A stretch of DNA of 64,000 nt from Collimonas fungivorans Ter331 (GTDB lineage Bacteria; Pseudomonadota; Gammaproteobacteria; Burkholderiales; Burkholderiaceae_D), in contig NC_015856.1 in the NCBI RefSeq assembly GCF_000221045.1, forward strand, positions 2,114,687 through 2,178,686, read 5' to 3'. Shown piece after piece: positions 8,038 through 17,049 of the stretch. The notes below the pieces were generated by a model. That model searched no databases, had not been told where the DNA came from, and was given only the letters and a program-made list of their open reading frames with translations. Each line of letters starts with the position of its first letter. Within the stretch, counting starts at the first letter, position 1. The position numbers and the translations under genes were made by a program.

Positions 8038-9447
8038 ATGAATACTTGTGCAATTCCTCAAACGCAAACACGACTTTCCCGCACGGCTGACTGGATGCGG
8101 GACCATGCGAAGCTGATTCGCTGGGTGCAGTGGGGGATTGTGCTGGTGTACGGCTTCCTGATCCTGGTGCCGATCTTCCTGCCGCTGCCGGACGAAACCG
8201 CGCACATCTGGTCGAACCTGACCCTGATCGCGCAGTTTGCCTTCTGGGGCATCTGGTGGCCGTTCGTGCTGATCAGCATGGTGCTGATGGGGCGGGTCTG
8301 GTGCGGCGTGCTATGTCCGGAGGGCGCGCTGACCGAGTTCGCCAGCCGCCACGGACTCGGCAAAGCCATTCCGCACTGGATGCGCTGGGGCGGCTGGCCG
8401 TTCGTGGCGTTTGCGCTGACCACCATCTACGGCCAGATGGTGAGCGTGTACCAATATCCTAAAGCGGTGCTGCTGGTGCTGGGCGGTTCTACCGCCGGCG
8501 CCATCGTGGTCGGCTACCTGTATGGCCGCGACAAGCGTGTCTGGTGCAAATACCTGTGCCCGGTGAATGGCGTGTTCGGCTTGCTGGCCAAGCTGGCGCC
8601 GTTCCACTACAAAGTCAACGAAACCGCCTGGCGCGCTTCATACGGCACCCACAGCCACACCCAAGGACGCACCGTAATTCCCGTCAATTGCGCGCCGCTG
8701 GTGCCGCTGCGGGCCATGAAGGGCGCTGCCGATTGCCATATGTGCGGACGCTGCAGCGGGCATCGCGACGCCATCGAACTGACCTGGCGCGCGCCGGCCG
8801 AGGAAATCGTCCGCCATGGCGAGCAGCACAACAACCTGTGGGAAAGCGCACTGGCCTTGTACGGCTTGATGGGAATCGCAATCGGCGCCTTCCACTGGTC
8901 GGCCAGCCCATGGTTTGTGCAGGTCAAGCAAGCGATAGCAACCTGGCTGATCGACCGCGACATCATGTGGCCCTTCGATACCCATGCGCCGTGGTGGGTG
9001 TTCACCAATTATCCGGCGCAGAACGATGTCTTCAGCTGGCTCGACGGCGGCCTGGTGATCGCTTATATCCTGACTACCGGGCTGGTGCTCGGCACCGCGC
9101 TGACGTTGCTGTTCGCACTGAGCAGCCGTGTGCTCGGCGGCTGTGACCGCAAGCGTTTCAACCATCTGGTGCAGTCCACCATTCCGCTGGCCGGTTGCGG
9201 CGTATTTGTCGGCTTGTCGGCCACCACCATCAGCCTGCTGCGCGGCGAGCACCTGCCAGTGTTCTGGGCCAACGACTTGCGCGCCATCCTGCTGATCGCG
9301 ACAACCTTGTGGAGCGTGTGGCTGGCCTGGCGCGTCACCGGCCGTTATACAAGCGCGCCGGCACGCCGCCTGCTGAGCATGGCGCCAGTGATTGCCGGTC
9401 TGGCCCTGGTCAACTTTGCCTGGCTGCTGATGTTCTGGTTGTGGTGA
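8038..9447 (+). CDS. ftrD: Membrane polyferredoxin FtrD (4Fe-4S iron-uptake electron transfer)
   Basis: NapH/CcoG-like membrane iron-sulfur protein, the fourth FtrABCD component, thought to supply or remove electrons during iron transfer. 469 aa from the ATG at 8038, 4 bp after the ftrC stop; an upstream in-frame ATG at 7951 would overlap ftrC deeply and is rejected. Visible features are several hydrophobic helices, the paired cytoplasmic motifs CGVLCPEGALTEF and CKYLCPVNGVFGLL, and a CHMCGRCSGHRDAIEL cluster. The C-terminal half is mostly membrane helices. Confidence 0.9.
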   Translation: MNTCAIPQTQTRLSRTADWMRDHAKLIRWVQWGIVLVYGFLILVPIFLPLPDETAHIWSNLTLIAQFAFWGIWWPFVLISMVLMGRVWCGVLCPEGALTEFASRHGLGKAIPHWMRWGGWPFVAFALTTIYGQMVSVYQYPKAVLLVLGGSTAGAIVVGYLYGRDKRVWCKYLCPVNGVFGLLAKLAPFHYKVNETAWRASYGTHSHTQGRTVIPVNCAPLVPLRAMKGAADCHMCGRCSGHRDAIELTWRAPAEEIVRHGEQHNNLWESALALYGLMGIAIGAFHWSASPWFVQVKQAIATWLIDRDIMWPFDTHAPWWVFTNYPAQNDVFSWLDGGLVIAYILTTGLVLGTALTLLFALSSRVLGGCDRKRFNHLVQSTIPLAGCGVFVGLSATTISLLRGEHLPVFWANDLRAILLIATTLWSVWLAWRVTGRYTSAPARRLLSMAPVIAGLALVNFAWLLMFWLW

Positions 9448-9624
9448 ATTTTCATCATTTACCGGAATTTTGTCGCGGTTTTATCAATTTCCGGTCGGTA
9501 CCCAGGCGTTAGTGCGTAGAATGAAGGTTGTTGTCCCGTCTATATTTATCTTGCCGCTCACTGTCAAAAGGGGCGGTGACGGCGGCGGGGAAGCTTTCTC
9601 CAACTCTAGCCTACGTTTCCTATC

Positions 9625-10644
9625 ATGGTCCGCCCACGCTTTTTGCCCGACAACTTCACGTTGTTGCTGGTTACCACGGTTCTGGTCGCTAGCCTGTTCC
9701 CGGCCAAAGGCCAGGTCGCGGTCTCTTTCAACCTGATCACCACGCTGGCCATCGGCCTGCTGTTTTTCCTGCATGGCGCCAAGCTGTCGCGCGAAGCGGT
9801 GGTGCAGGGTGCGCTGCACTGGCGCCTGCACCTGACGGTGCTGCTGGCCACTTTTGCCCTGTTTCCGTTGCTGGGCCTTATATTCAAGCCGCTGCTGCTG
9901 CCGCTGGTGACGCCGGACCTGTACCTAGGTATCCTGTTCCTGTGCACCTTGCCGTCCACCGTGCAATCGTCGATCGCATTTACCTCAGTGGCGCGCGGCA
10001 ACGTGCCGGCCGCCGTGTGCAGCGCATCCGCCTCCAACCTGCTCGGCATCTTCCTGACGCCGGTGCTGGTCGGCCTGGTGGTGGTGACGCATGCCCAGGG
10101 CAAGGGTTCTTTCGATTCCATCCTGAATATCGTGATGCAGCTGTTGCTGCCGTTTGTCGCCGGCCAGATCGCCCGCCGCTGGATCTGCAAATGGCTGGAC
10201 AAGCACAAGATCATCTTGAAGATGGTGGACCAGGGTTCGATCCTGCTGGTGGTCTATACCGCGTTCAGCGAAGCCGTGGTGCAGGGCTTGTGGCAGGAGC
10301 TGCCGCCGCTGTCGCTGGTCGGCCTGATTGTGGTGGTGGCGCTGCTGCTGTTCGTGATGCTGAGTCTCGCCACCTGGATCAGCCGCCGCCTGGGTTTCAG
10401 CAAGGAAGACGAAATCACGATTGTGTTTTGCGGCTCGAAGAAGAGCCTGGCGAGCGGCGTGCCTATGGCGAAAGTCCTGTTTGCAGGACATACCGTCGGC
10501 ATGATCGTGTTGCCTTTGATGCTGTTCCACCAGATCCAGCTGATGGTGTGCGCGGTACTGGCACAACGTTATGCCGCGCGTCCGATCGAGATCGTCGCCG
10601 GCGGCCCGGCGCCGGTCTGGTCCGATGTAAGCCCGGAAGACTGA
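9625..10644 (+). CDS. Bile acid:sodium symporter family protein (YfeH-like)
   Basis: 339-aa inner-membrane protein with about ten hydrophobic helices. It resembles the SBF-like branch that includes E. coli YfeH: short cytoplasmic N-terminus, FFLHGAKLSREAVVQG after helix 2, the helix-break segment TLPSTVQSSIAFTSVARGN where the sodium site lies in characterised relatives, and FCGSKKSLASGVPMAK in the C-terminal repeat. The substrate is unknown. It is separated by 177 bp from ftrD, with no terminator visible between them, but the function is probably independent. Confidence 0.88.
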   Translation: MVRPRFLPDNFTLLLVTTVLVASLFPAKGQVAVSFNLITTLAIGLLFFLHGAKLSREAVVQGALHWRLHLTVLLATFALFPLLGLIFKPLLLPLVTPDLYLGILFLCTLPSTVQSSIAFTSVARGNVPAAVCSASASNLLGIFLTPVLVGLVVVTHAQGKGSFDSILNIVMQLLLPFVAGQIARRWICKWLDKHKIILKMVDQGSILLVVYTAFSEAVVQGLWQELPPLSLVGLIVVVALLLFVMLSLATWISRRLGFSKEDEITIVFCGSKKSLASGVPMAKVLFAGHTVGMIVLPLMLFHQIQLMVCAVLAQRYAARPIEIVAGGPAPVWSDVSPED

Positions 10645-10655
10645 GCCGCCGGGTT

Positions 10656-11705
10656 TCAGGGAGCGGGGTTGGGCTGGCTCAGGTGGATTGCTTCGATCTC
10701 GCGCAAAATTTCTTCATCCAGCGTGATATCGATGCTGTCGAGATTGCTTTGCAACTGCTGCAGCGTGGTGGCGCCGACGATATTGCTGGTCAGGAAGCCG
10801 CGGCTGTTGACGAAAGCCAGCGCCATCTGCGCCGGATCCAGCCCGTGTTTTTTCGCCAGTGCCACGTAATCGCCAACCACCCGGTTGACCTGTGGATTGG
10901 TGTAGCGGCTGAAACGTTCAAACAGCGTCAGGCGGCCGCCGGCCGGCCGCGCCCCATCCAGGTATTTTCCCGATAGCACGCCGAACGCCAGCGGCGAATA
11001 CGCCAGCAGCCCGACCTGTTCGCGGAATGCAAATTCCGAATGGCCGATTTCAAACGTGCGGTTGAGCAGGCTGTACGGATTCTGGATGCTGGCCACGCGC
11101 GGTAAATCGAATTTCTCCGAAGCGCGCAAGAACTCCGAAATGCCCCACGGCGTTTCGTTCGAAATCCCGATGTGGCGCACCTTGCCGGCCTTGATGAAGT
11201 CGGCCAGGATGGTCAGCGTTTCTTCAATCGGCACCGTCTCTTCATCCGGAATATGGCTGTAGTTCAGCGTGCCGAAACAGTTGACGCTGCGGTCCGGCCA
11301 ATGCAGCTGATACAGATCGACGTAATCCGTCTGCAGGCGCTCCAGGCTGCCGTGCAAGGCTTCGCTCAATCCCTTGCGGTCGAAATTGTTGATGCCGCCG
11401 CGCACGTGGCGCGGATTGTGCGGCTTGCGTGCCGGGCCGGTGGCCTTGGTGGCGATCATGACTTCGCTGCGCTTGCCGGATTTTTTCAGCCAGCTGCCGA
11501 TATAACGTTCGGTCGAACCCTGGGTCTCGGCGCGCGGCGGCACCGGATACATTTCAGCGGTGTCGATCAGGTTGACGCCGCGCGCCAGCGCCAGGTCGAT
11601 CTGCGCATGTGCTTCTGCTTCCGTATTCTGTTCGCCCCAGGTCATGGTGCCGAGCGTAATCAGGCTGACCTTGAGCTTGCTGTGTCCGAGTTCACGATAT
11701 TGCAT
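10656..11705 (-). CDS. tas: NADP(H)-dependent aldo-keto reductase (Tas family)
   Basis: 349-aa TIM-barrel oxidoreductase close in length and sequence style to E. coli Tas (346 aa). Visible landmarks: MQYRELGHSKLKVSLITLGTM..., catalytic Asp/Tyr in NLIDTAEMYPVPPRAET (the Tas-specific insertion), the catalytic Lys in VMIATKATGP, YVDLYQLHWPDR, and the C-terminal IVGATTLQQLQSNL NADPH-binding segment. A good AAGGA site precedes the ATG. The physiological substrate is not known. It is convergent with the transporter at 9625 (11-bp gap). Confidence 0.9.
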   Translation of the reverse strand: MQYRELGHSKLKVSLITLGTMTWGEQNTEAEAHAQIDLALARGVNLIDTAEMYPVPPRAETQGSTERYIGSWLKKSGKRSEVMIATKATGPARKPHNPRHVRGGINNFDRKGLSEALHGSLERLQTDYVDLYQLHWPDRSVNCFGTLNYSHIPDEETVPIEETLTILADFIKAGKVRHIGISNETPWGISEFLRASEKFDLPRVASIQNPYSLLNRTFEIGHSEFAFREQVGLLAYSPLAFGVLSGKYLDGARPAGGRLTLFERFSRYTNPQVNRVVGDYVALAKKHGLDPAQMALAFVNSRGFLTSNIVGATTLQQLQSNLDSIDITLDEEILREIEAIHLSQPNPAP

Positions 11706-11891
11706 TGTCGCTTCCTTTGCGGCGGGCGCCTAAAAATGGTGGTGATGGTTTGACGACCTGGACCGCCGTGTGCGGCAACAGGCAATCCGCCCATGGATAC
11801 AGGACGATTGCCGTTGGCTGCCGAGGGCTAAGAGTATAGCCGGATCGCCGTTTTGCTGCAGAGCGGAGCTCCTCGCCGGACGCCCTGGCAG

Positions 11892-13184
11892 TCAGGTGGT
11901 TGTTGGGGTTGCAGGCGACGGCGGCTGGGCCGGCGGATTTGGCGCGGCAGCAGGATTGACCAGCTTATCCAGGCCGAACAGGGTGGGGAACAGGCGTATC
12001 CACAGCAGCACCACGACCACGGTGCCGACGCCGCCCAGCAGCACCGCCGGCACCGGTCCCAGCCAGGCCGCGGTGACGCCCGATTCGAATTCGCCCAGCT
12101 GGTTGGAAGTGCCGATGAACACCGAGTTGACGGCGCTGACGCGGCCGCGCATGTGGTCCGGCGTTTCCAGCTGCACGAAGGAAGAGCGCACCACCACGCT
12201 GATCATGTCCGACGCGCCAAGCACCACCAGCGTCGCCAGCGACAACACAAATGAACGCGACAGGGCGAACACGATAGTCGCCACGCCAAACACCGCAACC
12301 GCAATGAACATGCTGCGGCCGACGCGCCGGCTCAGTGGCCGCCGCGCCAGGAAAATTGCGGTCGACAAGGCGCCCACCGCCGGCGCCGAGCGCAGCAGGC
12401 CGAGGCCGAGCGGGCCGGTGGCGAGGATGTCGTGCGCATAGATCGGCAGCAGGGCCGTGGCGCCGCCCAGCAGCACAGCGAACAGGTCGAGCGATATGGC
12501 GCCGAGAATCGCCGGCCGGCTCTTGATGAAGGCAATCCCCGCCAGCAAGGAGCTGAGCGTGGCCGGTTCGCGCCGCGGCAACACGCTTTCGATGCGGATC
12601 AGCGATACCAGCAGGCTGGCGCCGATGAACAGCACGCTGCTGCTGGTGTACACCGTGCTTGGCCCCAGCACGTAAATGAAACCGCCCAATGCCGGACCGA
12701 TGATCACCGCCGTCTGCGTGGCCGATGCCGCCCAGGCCACGGCGCGCGGCAGCAGGCGCGCCGGCACCAGGCCGGGCACCAGCGCCTGCAATGTCGGCGA
12801 TTCAAAGGCGTGGGTGGCGCCGATCACAAACACGATGGCGAAGATGGCTTGCTTGTCGAGCCAGCCGTAAATGCTGCCGATGGCCAGCGCCGCCGCCGCC
12901 AGTCCTTTGATGAACAGGCAGATGCGGGCAATCTTGCGGCGGTCGTAGCGATCGGCCACATGGCCGACCAGCAGCGCCAGGAACAGGGCCGGCAGGAACT
13001 GCACCAGGCCGACCATGCCAAGGTCGAAAGCGCTATGCGTAAGTTGATAGACTTGCCAGCCGACGGCGACGATCTGCATCTGGTTGGCGATGGTGGAAGC
13101 TACCCGTGCGCCCCAGAACAGGGTGAACGGACGATGGCTCAGGACGGATTCGGATGCGGGGCTGGCAGAGGCGGGGGCGGTCAT
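11892..13184 (-). CDS. MFS transporter, EntS-like (MFS_3 family)
   Basis: 430-aa major-facilitator protein with 12 predicted membrane helices. The start PFTLFWGARVASTIANQMQIVAVGWQVYQ and the helix 2-3 loop GHVADRYDRRKIARIC match the MFS_3/EntS family of small-molecule exporters; the C-terminus is Pro/Ala-rich. The substrate is unknown and there is no siderophore or drug gene beside it, so the EntS-like label is structural only. It stands alone, between tas and the solute-binding protein gene, closed off upstream by a bidirectional terminator at 13233-13262. Confidence 0.85.
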   Translation of the reverse strand: MTAPASASPASESVLSHRPFTLFWGARVASTIANQMQIVAVGWQVYQLTHSAFDLGMVGLVQFLPALFLALLVGHVADRYDRRKIARICLFIKGLAAAALAIGSIYGWLDKQAIFAIVFVIGATHAFESPTLQALVPGLVPARLLPRAVAWAASATQTAVIIGPALGGFIYVLGPSTVYTSSSVLFIGASLLVSLIRIESVLPRREPATLSSLLAGIAFIKSRPAILGAISLDLFAVLLGGATALLPIYAHDILATGPLGLGLLRSAPAVGALSTAIFLARRPLSRRVGRSMFIAVAVFGVATIVFALSRSFVLSLATLVVLGASDMISVVVRSSFVQLETPDHMRGRVSAVNSVFIGTSNQLGEFESGVTAAWLGPVPAVLLGGVGTVVVVLLWIRLFPTLFGLDKLVNPAAAPNPPAQPPSPATPTTT

Positions 13185-13232
13185 GTGGCGCAGGAAAATC
13201 GGGGCAAGGCCATAGAATATGCTTTTCCCATG

Positions 13233-13262
13233 AAAAAAGCCGCTAACTTCAGCGGCTTTTTT
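13233..13262. terminator. Bidirectional rho-independent terminator
   Basis: 12-bp perfect stem (13233-13244 with 13251-13262) around a 6-nt loop, with six A on one side and six T on the other. It ends the minus-strand solute-binding-protein transcript and insulates the MFS gene. Confidence 0.88.
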
Positions 13263-13275
13263 GTAGCGATGTGGC

Positions 13276-14871
13276 TTATTCAGGATGGAACTGGTAGGCG
13301 AAAGTAAATTCGTCGGTACGCGGCGTGTACTTCAGGCCCTTGCGCAGCGCCCAGGTTGCGTATTGATGATACAGCGGGATCAGCGCGTAATCGTTGAGCG
13401 CCACCACGGCGCCCTGGCGGGCGAAATCCTCGCGCTGTTTCTGGTCGACCGAAGCCAGCGACGACTGCACCAGCTGGTCCAGTTTCGGATTGGTGTATTT
13501 GCCCCAGTTCCACGAACCCCAGCCGGTATCCGGGTTGGTGGTGCCGAGCAGGGTGCGCAAGCCGAAATCGCCGGCCAGCGTGCCCCAGCCCAGCAACGCG
13601 GCGCTATATTCGCCGGCGCGCGCCTTGCCGAAATAAACCGCCAGCGGCAGCGTCTCGACCTTGGCCTGGATCCCGACCCGGTTCAGGAATTGGGCGACGG
13701 TCTGCACCACGCGCTCATCGTTGATGTAGCGGTTGTTCGGACCATGCAGCGTAATGCCGAAACCGTTGGGGTAACCGGCCGCCGCCAACAGTTTCTTGGC
13801 GCCTTCCGGATCGTATTTCTCTACTTTCAGCGTATCGGCATAACCCAGGATGCCGGGAGCGATGATGTTCGATGCCGGCACCGCCAGTCCTTCCAGCGTG
13901 CGGTCGACCAGCGCCTGGCGGTTGATGGCCTTGGAGATCGCCTGGCGCACGCGCACATCTTTCAAGGGATTCTTGTCTAGCGGCTTGCCGGCCTTGTCGG
14001 TAATGTCAGGCGACTTGTCGCGTGACTGGTCCAAGGTCCAGAAGATAGTGCGCCAGGAAATTTTCTGCGCCAGCTTGAATTGCGGATTGGTCTTCAGCTT
14101 GGCCAGGTCGGCCGGCGGCACGTTTTCGATGGCGTCGACTTCACCGGCCAGCAAGGCCGCCAGGCGCGCGCCGTCGGAAGTCAGGATACGGAAGGTGACT
14201 TTGTCCCAGGCCGCTTTCTCGCCCCAGTAGGCATCGTTGCGCAGCAGTTCGATACGGTCGCCACGCTTGAAGCTGGAAAATTTGAAGGGACCGGTGCCGA
14301 CCAGCGCCTTGCCGCTGTTGAAATCGTCGGTGGTGGCGTTTTGCGCCGCTTTCTTGGAAACGATGAAGATGGTGCTGACATCCAGCGCCAGCGGTCCGTA
14401 TGGGGTGGCGGTCTTCAGGCGCACGGTATAGGGATCGACCACCTGCTTGCTGACGATCTGCTTGGTGTAGCTGGTGAACGGGCCGGGGCTGTTGGTCAGC
14501 GTGGCGGGGCGGTCCAGCGAAAATACAACATCTTCCGCGGTCAGTTCTGAGCCGTCGCTGAATTTCACGCCGTGGCGCAGCTTGAATTCCCAGGTGAGCG
14601 GATCAATTGCCGTCCAGGAAGTAGCCAGGCCCGGGATCAGGCGGCCATTCGGGTCGACATTGACCAGCGCATCGAACAGGTGCGACGACAGCGAGATGTT
14701 CGGTGCAATATTGTTGAAGTGGGGATCCAGGGTGGATACATCGGCAAACAGGCCGATTTTCAGGTCTGCGGCATGGCTGGGCCCAGGCAGGGCGCTCAGG
14801 CCCACCGACGCCACGGCGCTCAGGCCGGCAAAAGCCAGGCTCAGTATTTTCTTTCTGGAAAGCTGGAACAT
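13276..14871 (-). CDS. ABC transporter substrate-binding protein, family 5 (peptide/nickel type)
   Basis: 531-aa periplasmic binding protein of the DppA/OppA family. The start at 14871 (MFQLSRKKIL) follows a GGGAGA site and gives a signal peptide ending SHAA; a longer start at 14883 exists. The mature start LKIGLFADVSTLDPHFNN, the LTWEFKLRHGVKFSDGSELTAEDV block and the VRQAISKAINRQALVD block are typical. No permease or ATPase genes adjoin it, so it must work with components encoded elsewhere or be an orphan sensor. The ligand cannot be deduced. Confidence 0.88.
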   Translation of the reverse strand: MFQLSRKKILSLAFAGLSAVASVGLSALPGPSHAADLKIGLFADVSTLDPHFNNIAPNISLSSHLFDALVNVDPNGRLIPGLATSWTAIDPLTWEFKLRHGVKFSDGSELTAEDVVFSLDRPATLTNSPGPFTSYTKQIVSKQVVDPYTVRLKTATPYGPLALDVSTIFIVSKKAAQNATTDDFNSGKALVGTGPFKFSSFKRGDRIELLRNDAYWGEKAAWDKVTFRILTSDGARLAALLAGEVDAIENVPPADLAKLKTNPQFKLAQKISWRTIFWTLDQSRDKSPDITDKAGKPLDKNPLKDVRVRQAISKAINRQALVDRTLEGLAVPASNIIAPGILGYADTLKVEKYDPEGAKKLLAAAGYPNGFGITLHGPNNRYINDERVVQTVAQFLNRVGIQAKVETLPLAVYFGKARAGEYSAALLGWGTLAGDFGLRTLLGTTNPDTGWGSWNWGKYTNPKLDQLVQSSLASVDQKQREDFARQGAVVALNDYALIPLYHQYATWALRKGLKYTPRTDEFTFAYQFHPE

Positions 14872-14883
14872 GCGATCTCCCAA

Positions 14884-15223
14884 TCGTGGTGAATAAGGTA
14901 AAGGTTAATTCTATGGGGGCTTATATAATTATCAAAACACAATAATTGCTTTTTATTATGTGTTTTAGTTATATAGGCTAAGGTAGGGTAAGATGCGTGC
15001 CTGAGATAGCAAGCGGCAGGATGGCAGGTTGCACAGTCAAAAATGCAACTCTTTCTCTCGACGCAACTTTTATTTGCGCACCCGGTGTTTTAAATAAAAT
15101 TATCGGTTATAATGCGACATCGTTTAAGATTCGAGCTAGTAGTGCAGTATTAGTCTGTCATTTCTTTCTTGCTTCAAACGATCTAACGGGCGACAGCCCA
15201 ACTTAACTGAAATAGGAAATGTA
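14884..15223. promoter_or_regulatory. Intergenic region with cold-shock gene promoter and 5' leader
   Basis: 340 bp between the divergent solute-binding-protein and cold-shock genes. A TATAAT -10 box lies at 15108-15113 with only a weak -35 (GTGTTT, 15085-15090). Transcription from it would give a leader of about 100 nt before the ATG at 15224, as is usual for cold-shock mRNAs that refold with temperature. The Shine-Dalgarno sequence is AGGAAA at 15212-15217. Nothing coding is seen. Confidence 0.55.
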
Positions 15224-15427
15224 ATGGCAACTGGTATCGTAAAGTGGTTCAATGATTCGAAGGGTTTTGGTTTTATTACTCCTGACGAAGGTGGTGAAGA
15301 TCTGTTCGCGCACTTCTCCGCAATCAATTCTTCCGGCTTCAAGTCGCTGCAAGAGAACCAACGTGTTTCTTTCGAAGTTACTGCCGGCCCAAAGGGCAAG
15401 CAAGCTTCGAACATCCAAGCTATCTAA
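15224..15427 (+). CDS. Cold-shock protein (CspA family)
   Basis: 67-aa single cold-shock domain that binds single-stranded nucleic acids and melts RNA structure. Both RNA-binding motifs are intact: KGFGFITPD (RNP1) and DLFAHFSAI (RNP2), preceded by the usual [11 protein letters not shown] start. Family length is 66-70 aa. A long untranslated leader upstream and a strong terminator downstream mark it as a single-gene transcript. Confidence 0.96.
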   Translation: MATGIVKWFNDSKGFGFITPDEGGEDLFAHFSAINSSGFKSLQENQRVSFEVTAGPKGKQASNIQAI

Positions 15428-15467
15428 TATATAGCTGACGACTCAGTTGAAATAAACTGGGTATCGC

Positions 15468-15497
15468 AAAAATCCCTGGCTTGCCGGGGATTTTTTT
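15468..15497 (+). terminator. Rho-independent terminator of the cold-shock gene
   Basis: Hairpin with arms 15468-15480 and 15483-15495 (one G.U pair), 2-nt loop, followed by T residues; 40 bp after the cold-shock stop codon. Confidence 0.88.
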
Positions 15498-15735
15498 CGT
15501 CTGTAGCAAACGCAGCCGCCACGTGTATTCACCATGCGCAGTTATGATGCGCAGTTATGATGATATAAGAGCGGAAAGACGGACTTGTCAGGAAGCTGTA
15601 AGGGTGGCCTGAAATGCTGGGGCTGTCTGCATGCCAGATGACATCTGTGCATAAGCGGGGAAAGCGTTTTACACTAAGAATGCGTCTTGGCATCCATGCC
15701 GGCGCCAACCAATATAAAAACACGGAGGAGACGAC

Positions 15736-16893
15736 ATGAACACAATAATCAAGGCATGCGTGGCAACGGCATTGGTAAGCTGGACGCTGGCGGCGGGGGC
15801 GGCGGAGCCGATCAAGATCGGCGTCACCGGGCCATTTACCGGCGGTTCCGCGCCGATGGGCGTATCGATGCGCGACGGCGTCAAGCTGGCGGTGGCGGAC
15901 ATCAACGCCAAGGGCGGCGTGCTGGGCCGCCAGCTGCAGCTGGTCGAACGCGACGACGAAGCCAAGAACGAGCGCGGAGTCCAGGTTGCGCAGGAACTGA
16001 TCAACAAGGAAAAAGTGGTCGGCACGGTCGGCTTCATCAACACCGGCGTCGCCCTGGCTTCGCAGCGCTTCTACCAGGAAGCCAAGATCCCGGTCATGAA
16101 CAATGTCGCCACCGGCAGCATCGTCACCAAACAGTTCGTCGGACCGGAAAACAAGGATAACTACGTGTTCCGTAATGCGGCCAACGACACCATCCAGTCG
16201 GCCATGATCGTCGACGAAGCGGTGGTGCGGCAGAAACATACCAAGGTCGCGATCCTGGCCGATTCGACCAACTATGGCCAGCTCGGCCGCGAAGACCTGG
16301 AGCGCACCCTGGCTGCCAGGGGCATCAAGCCGGTCGCGGTTGAAAAATACAACCTGAAAGACGTCGACATGACGGCGCAGCTGCTGAAAGCCAAGCAGGG
16401 CGGCGCCGAAGTGGTGCTGACCTACGGCATCGGCCCGGAACTGGCGCAGATCGCCAACGGCATGGAAAAACTCAACTGGAAAGTGCCTATCATCGGCAGC
16501 TGGACTTTGTCGATGGGTAATTTCATCGACAACGCAGGCAAGAACGGCGACGGCGCGCGCATGCCGCAAACCTTCATCCAGGACGCCACTACAGCCAAGC
16601 GCAAGGCCTTCATAGAAGCCTACCAGAAAGCCTACAAGATCGACCGCATGCCGTCCGCCGTTTCAGCGGCCCAGGGCTATGATTCGGTCTACCTGCTGGC
16701 GGCGGCAATCAAGCAGGCTGGCAGCACCGACGGCGTGAAAGTACGCGAAGCGCTGGAAAACCTCAACGGCACCGTGGAAGGGGTAGTCACCACCTACACC
16801 AAGCCGTACAGCCATGACGACCACGAAGCGATCAAGCCAAACATGGTGGTGATCGGCGAAGTCAAGAATGGCCGTGTGGTATTAGCCAAGTGA
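15736..16893 (+). CDS. livK: Branched-chain amino acid ABC transporter, periplasmic binding protein (LivK-like)
   Basis: 385-aa type I periplasmic binding protein. A strong GGAGG site precedes the ATG; the signal peptide ends AAGAAE. The mature start EPIKIGVTGPFTGGSAPMG, followed by GVKLAVADINAKGGVLGRQ, is diagnostic of LivK/LivJ-type receptors, and the periplasmic lobe motifs are intact. It heads the operon livK-livH-livMG-livF, so it delivers substrate to the permease encoded just downstream. The exact ligand (Leu, Ile, Val or another small amide) cannot be read from sequence. Confidence 0.92.
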   Translation: MNTIIKACVATALVSWTLAAGAAEPIKIGVTGPFTGGSAPMGVSMRDGVKLAVADINAKGGVLGRQLQLVERDDEAKNERGVQVAQELINKEKVVGTVGFINTGVALASQRFYQEAKIPVMNNVATGSIVTKQFVGPENKDNYVFRNAANDTIQSAMIVDEAVVRQKHTKVAILADSTNYGQLGREDLERTLAARGIKPVAVEKYNLKDVDMTAQLLKAKQGGAEVVLTYGIGPELAQIANGMEKLNWKVPIIGSWTLSMGNFIDNAGKNGDGARMPQTFIQDATTAKRKAFIEAYQKAYKIDRMPSAVSAAQGYDSVYLLAAAIKQAGSTDGVKVREALENLNGTVEGVVTTYTKPYSHDDHEAIKPNMVVIGEVKNGRVVLAK

Positions 16894-17049
16894 TAGGAGG
16901 CTGGCGCGTGGCGATACTGCGCGCCGGTCAAACATCCGTTTGAGCGATATCGGTCCAGTCTGCGCAGGTATACAGGCTGGATTTGTTTCGTCAGACGGCA
17001 GCGTTGCTTTGCCATATTTATGGCTGTCGCAGTCTCTTGGATCGATATC

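Noticed and set aside
12432-13307. 291-codon plus-strand frame opposite the MFS gene
   Set aside because: Shadow frame; rich in Gln/Arg/His, no domain, reads through the terminator at 13233.
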